Of a DNA stretch of 6,219 bases, positions 5,338 through 6,219 are shown piece after piece. Source of the stretch: an uncultured bacterium (GTDB lineage Bacteria > Actinomycetota > Actinomycetes > S36-B12). The notes beneath the pieces were generated by a model. It searched no databases, had not been told where the DNA came from, and saw nothing but the letters and a program-made list of their open reading frames with translations. Position numbers and translations under genes: made by a program. The DNA is taken from positions 1-6,219 of the forward strand of contig CAITYI010000340.1 of the NCBI GenBank assembly GCA_903896585.1. The letters run 5' to 3'. Numbering within the stretch: the stretch's first letter is position 1; every line of letters begins with the position of its first letter.

Positions 5338-6207
5338 CTATCCGACCAGAATGATTACGACACCAGAAGCGCCAGCACCGCCACTGACTGAATAGCCTCC
5401 ACCGCCGCCGCCACCGGAGTTCGCTGGCGAAGCATTAGCGCCTGTTGAACCGCTGCCAGCGCCGCCGCCGAATGACGCCGTACCGGGCGTCCCAGTGTTC
5501 ACGCCGCCACCGCCACCGCCGCCGCGTGAAACAGAAGTGCCGGTGATGGAAGACGCTAGGCCGACACCGCCAGCGCCACCGACAGATGCGCTTGAGTTAC
5601 CACCAGCCCCGCCGATCCCGCCGCCGCCAGCACCTAGATAGTTAGCGCCACCGCTTACCGCTACGCCTCCTTGATACCCCGAAGCAAGACCCGTAACAAT
5701 GGCGGCAGGCTGTTGGAACTCACCATTCTGGCCGGTTGAACTGCCCCCGCCACCGCCGGAACAGACCCCAGCGCTACCCTGACCATTCACTACACCTCCA
5801 GTGCCACCGCCGCCGATAAACGCAATCGGTTCGGTCCCGGCAAATATCCCTGACGCCCCGCCTCCAGTAAGTCTTGCCGCCGACGTAACGGCCCCGCCTG
5901 CCCCCGGAATGACCGTATAACTTGTGGATGCTTCAACGTAGACCTTTGACTTGTAATACACGCCGCCAGCGCCACCGCCACCGGAACTCCCTGCTCCACC
6001 GCCGCCGATCATGTAGACCTCAATCAGCCCACCCGTAGAGAACGTGATTGACCCGGCCCCATTGAACGCATAACACGCCTTCCCCGCAGACGGGGAACCG
6101 CTCGTCGTCACAGTCGGCGCACCCGTAGACGAGTCATACACCGCAGCCGCAAGACCGGACCCGATACGGATACCCGACGCATTCAGCAACGTAGACGAAA
6201 CAGCCAT
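5338..6207 (-). CDS. Gly-rich tail adhesin-like protein, single unit (289 aa)
   Basis: The N-terminal segment (1-66: ILNASG-like start, then YDSSTGAPTV, CYAFNGAGSITF, STGGLIEVYMIGGGG) is followed by a Gly-rich region to the end with runs such as GGGGG at several places and a C-terminal GASGVVIILVG. The entry motif (GLIEVYMIGGGGAG) and exit motif (GVVIILVG) correspond to those of each unit of the 587-aa protein (VDVLVVGGG; GIVIVR), so it is a one-unit member of the same adhesin-like family. A receptor-contact role is inferred from Gly-rich phage adhesins such as S16 gp38. The ATG at 6207 has GGAGGT six bases upstream; TGATG here suggests the previous gene may end on this start. The next gene, 7 bases on, is a MAHFA protein, as in the second cassette. 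Confidence 0.88.
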   Translation of the reverse strand: MAVSSTLLNASGIRIGSGLAAAVYDSSTGAPTVTTSGSPSAGKACYAFNGAGSITFSTGGLIEVYMIGGGGAGSSGGGGAGGVYYKSKVYVEASTSYTVIPGAGGAVTSAARLTGGGASGIFAGTEPIAFIGGGGTGGVVNGQGSAGVCSGGGGGSSTGQNGEFQQPAAIVTGLASGYQGGVAVSGGANYLGAGGGGIGGAGGNSSASVGGAGGVGLASSITGTSVSRGGGGGGGVNTGTPGTASFGGGAGSGSTGANASPANSGGGGGGGYSVSGGAGASGVVIILVG

Positions 6208-6213
6208 CAGGAC

Positions 6214-6219
6214 ACCTCC
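6214..6219 (-). promoter_or_regulatory. Strong ribosome binding site of the 289-aa Gly-rich gene
   Basis: The minus strand reads GGAGGT at the window edge, six bases before the ATG at 6207. It fixes the start of this gene. Confidence 0.8.

Noticed and set aside
668..6207. Diversity-generating retroelement target in the adhesin genes
   Set aside because: No reverse transcriptase, no template repeat matching a variable repeat, and no C-type lectin-like C-terminal motif is visible in this window.

Overview
This window looks like part of the tail region of a double-stranded DNA tailed phage (Caudoviricetes), or a prophage. All eleven genes I can support lie on the minus strand, so the genes read from high to low coordinates. 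They are packed with overlaps or gaps of a few bases, and most have a visible Shine-Dalgarno sequence. Two adjacent genes, a DUF5047-type tail/baseplate protein and a small partner of the DLQRVVR...GxRYL...GD type, are typical of phages of Actinobacteria. The MAHFA-type small proteins, Gly-rich adhesins and CFTSxYDNY-type fibre domains are common in environmental phages. An uncultured phage of an actinobacterium is therefore my best inference; the host cannot be proven from this sequence. No integrase, tRNA, transposon or CRISPR array is present.

Layout in transcription order: (1) 6207-5338, a 289-aa Gly-rich tail adhesin-like protein; (2) 5330-5013, a 105-aa MAHFA-family protein; (3) 5006-4068, a DUF5047-like tail/baseplate protein that appears to lack its N-terminal part; (4) 4071-3835, its 78-aa partner; (5) 3801-3637, a 54-aa protein resembling only the N-terminal anchor of a tail fibre, easy to overlook because of its size; (6) 3634-3299, a 111-aa beta-rich protein; (7) 3299-2673, a 208-aa fibre-tip-like protein; (8) 2676-2434, an 80-aa Ala-rich helical protein; (9) 2431-668, a 587-aa Gly-rich protein with two tandem homologous halves; (10) 629-351, a second MAHFA-family protein; (11) 342 to beyond base 1, the N-terminal 114 codons of a protein with a Pro/Val/Glu linker and a peptidoglycan-binding domain.

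Functionally, genes 3-4 would form part of the tail tip or baseplate. Genes 5-9 and 1 would supply fibre or adhesin parts that contact the host. Gene 11 probably starts the cell-wall/lysis section. The most interesting features are the two copies of a 'Gly-rich adhesin then MAHFA protein' cassette. One copy sits directly in front of a DUF5047 gene that lacks its usual 5' part and is in frame with the MAHFA gene across a single TAG stop. A fibre also seems to be split into separate small genes. I did not find evidence of a wholly new kind of system; the novelty is in modular gene arrangement.
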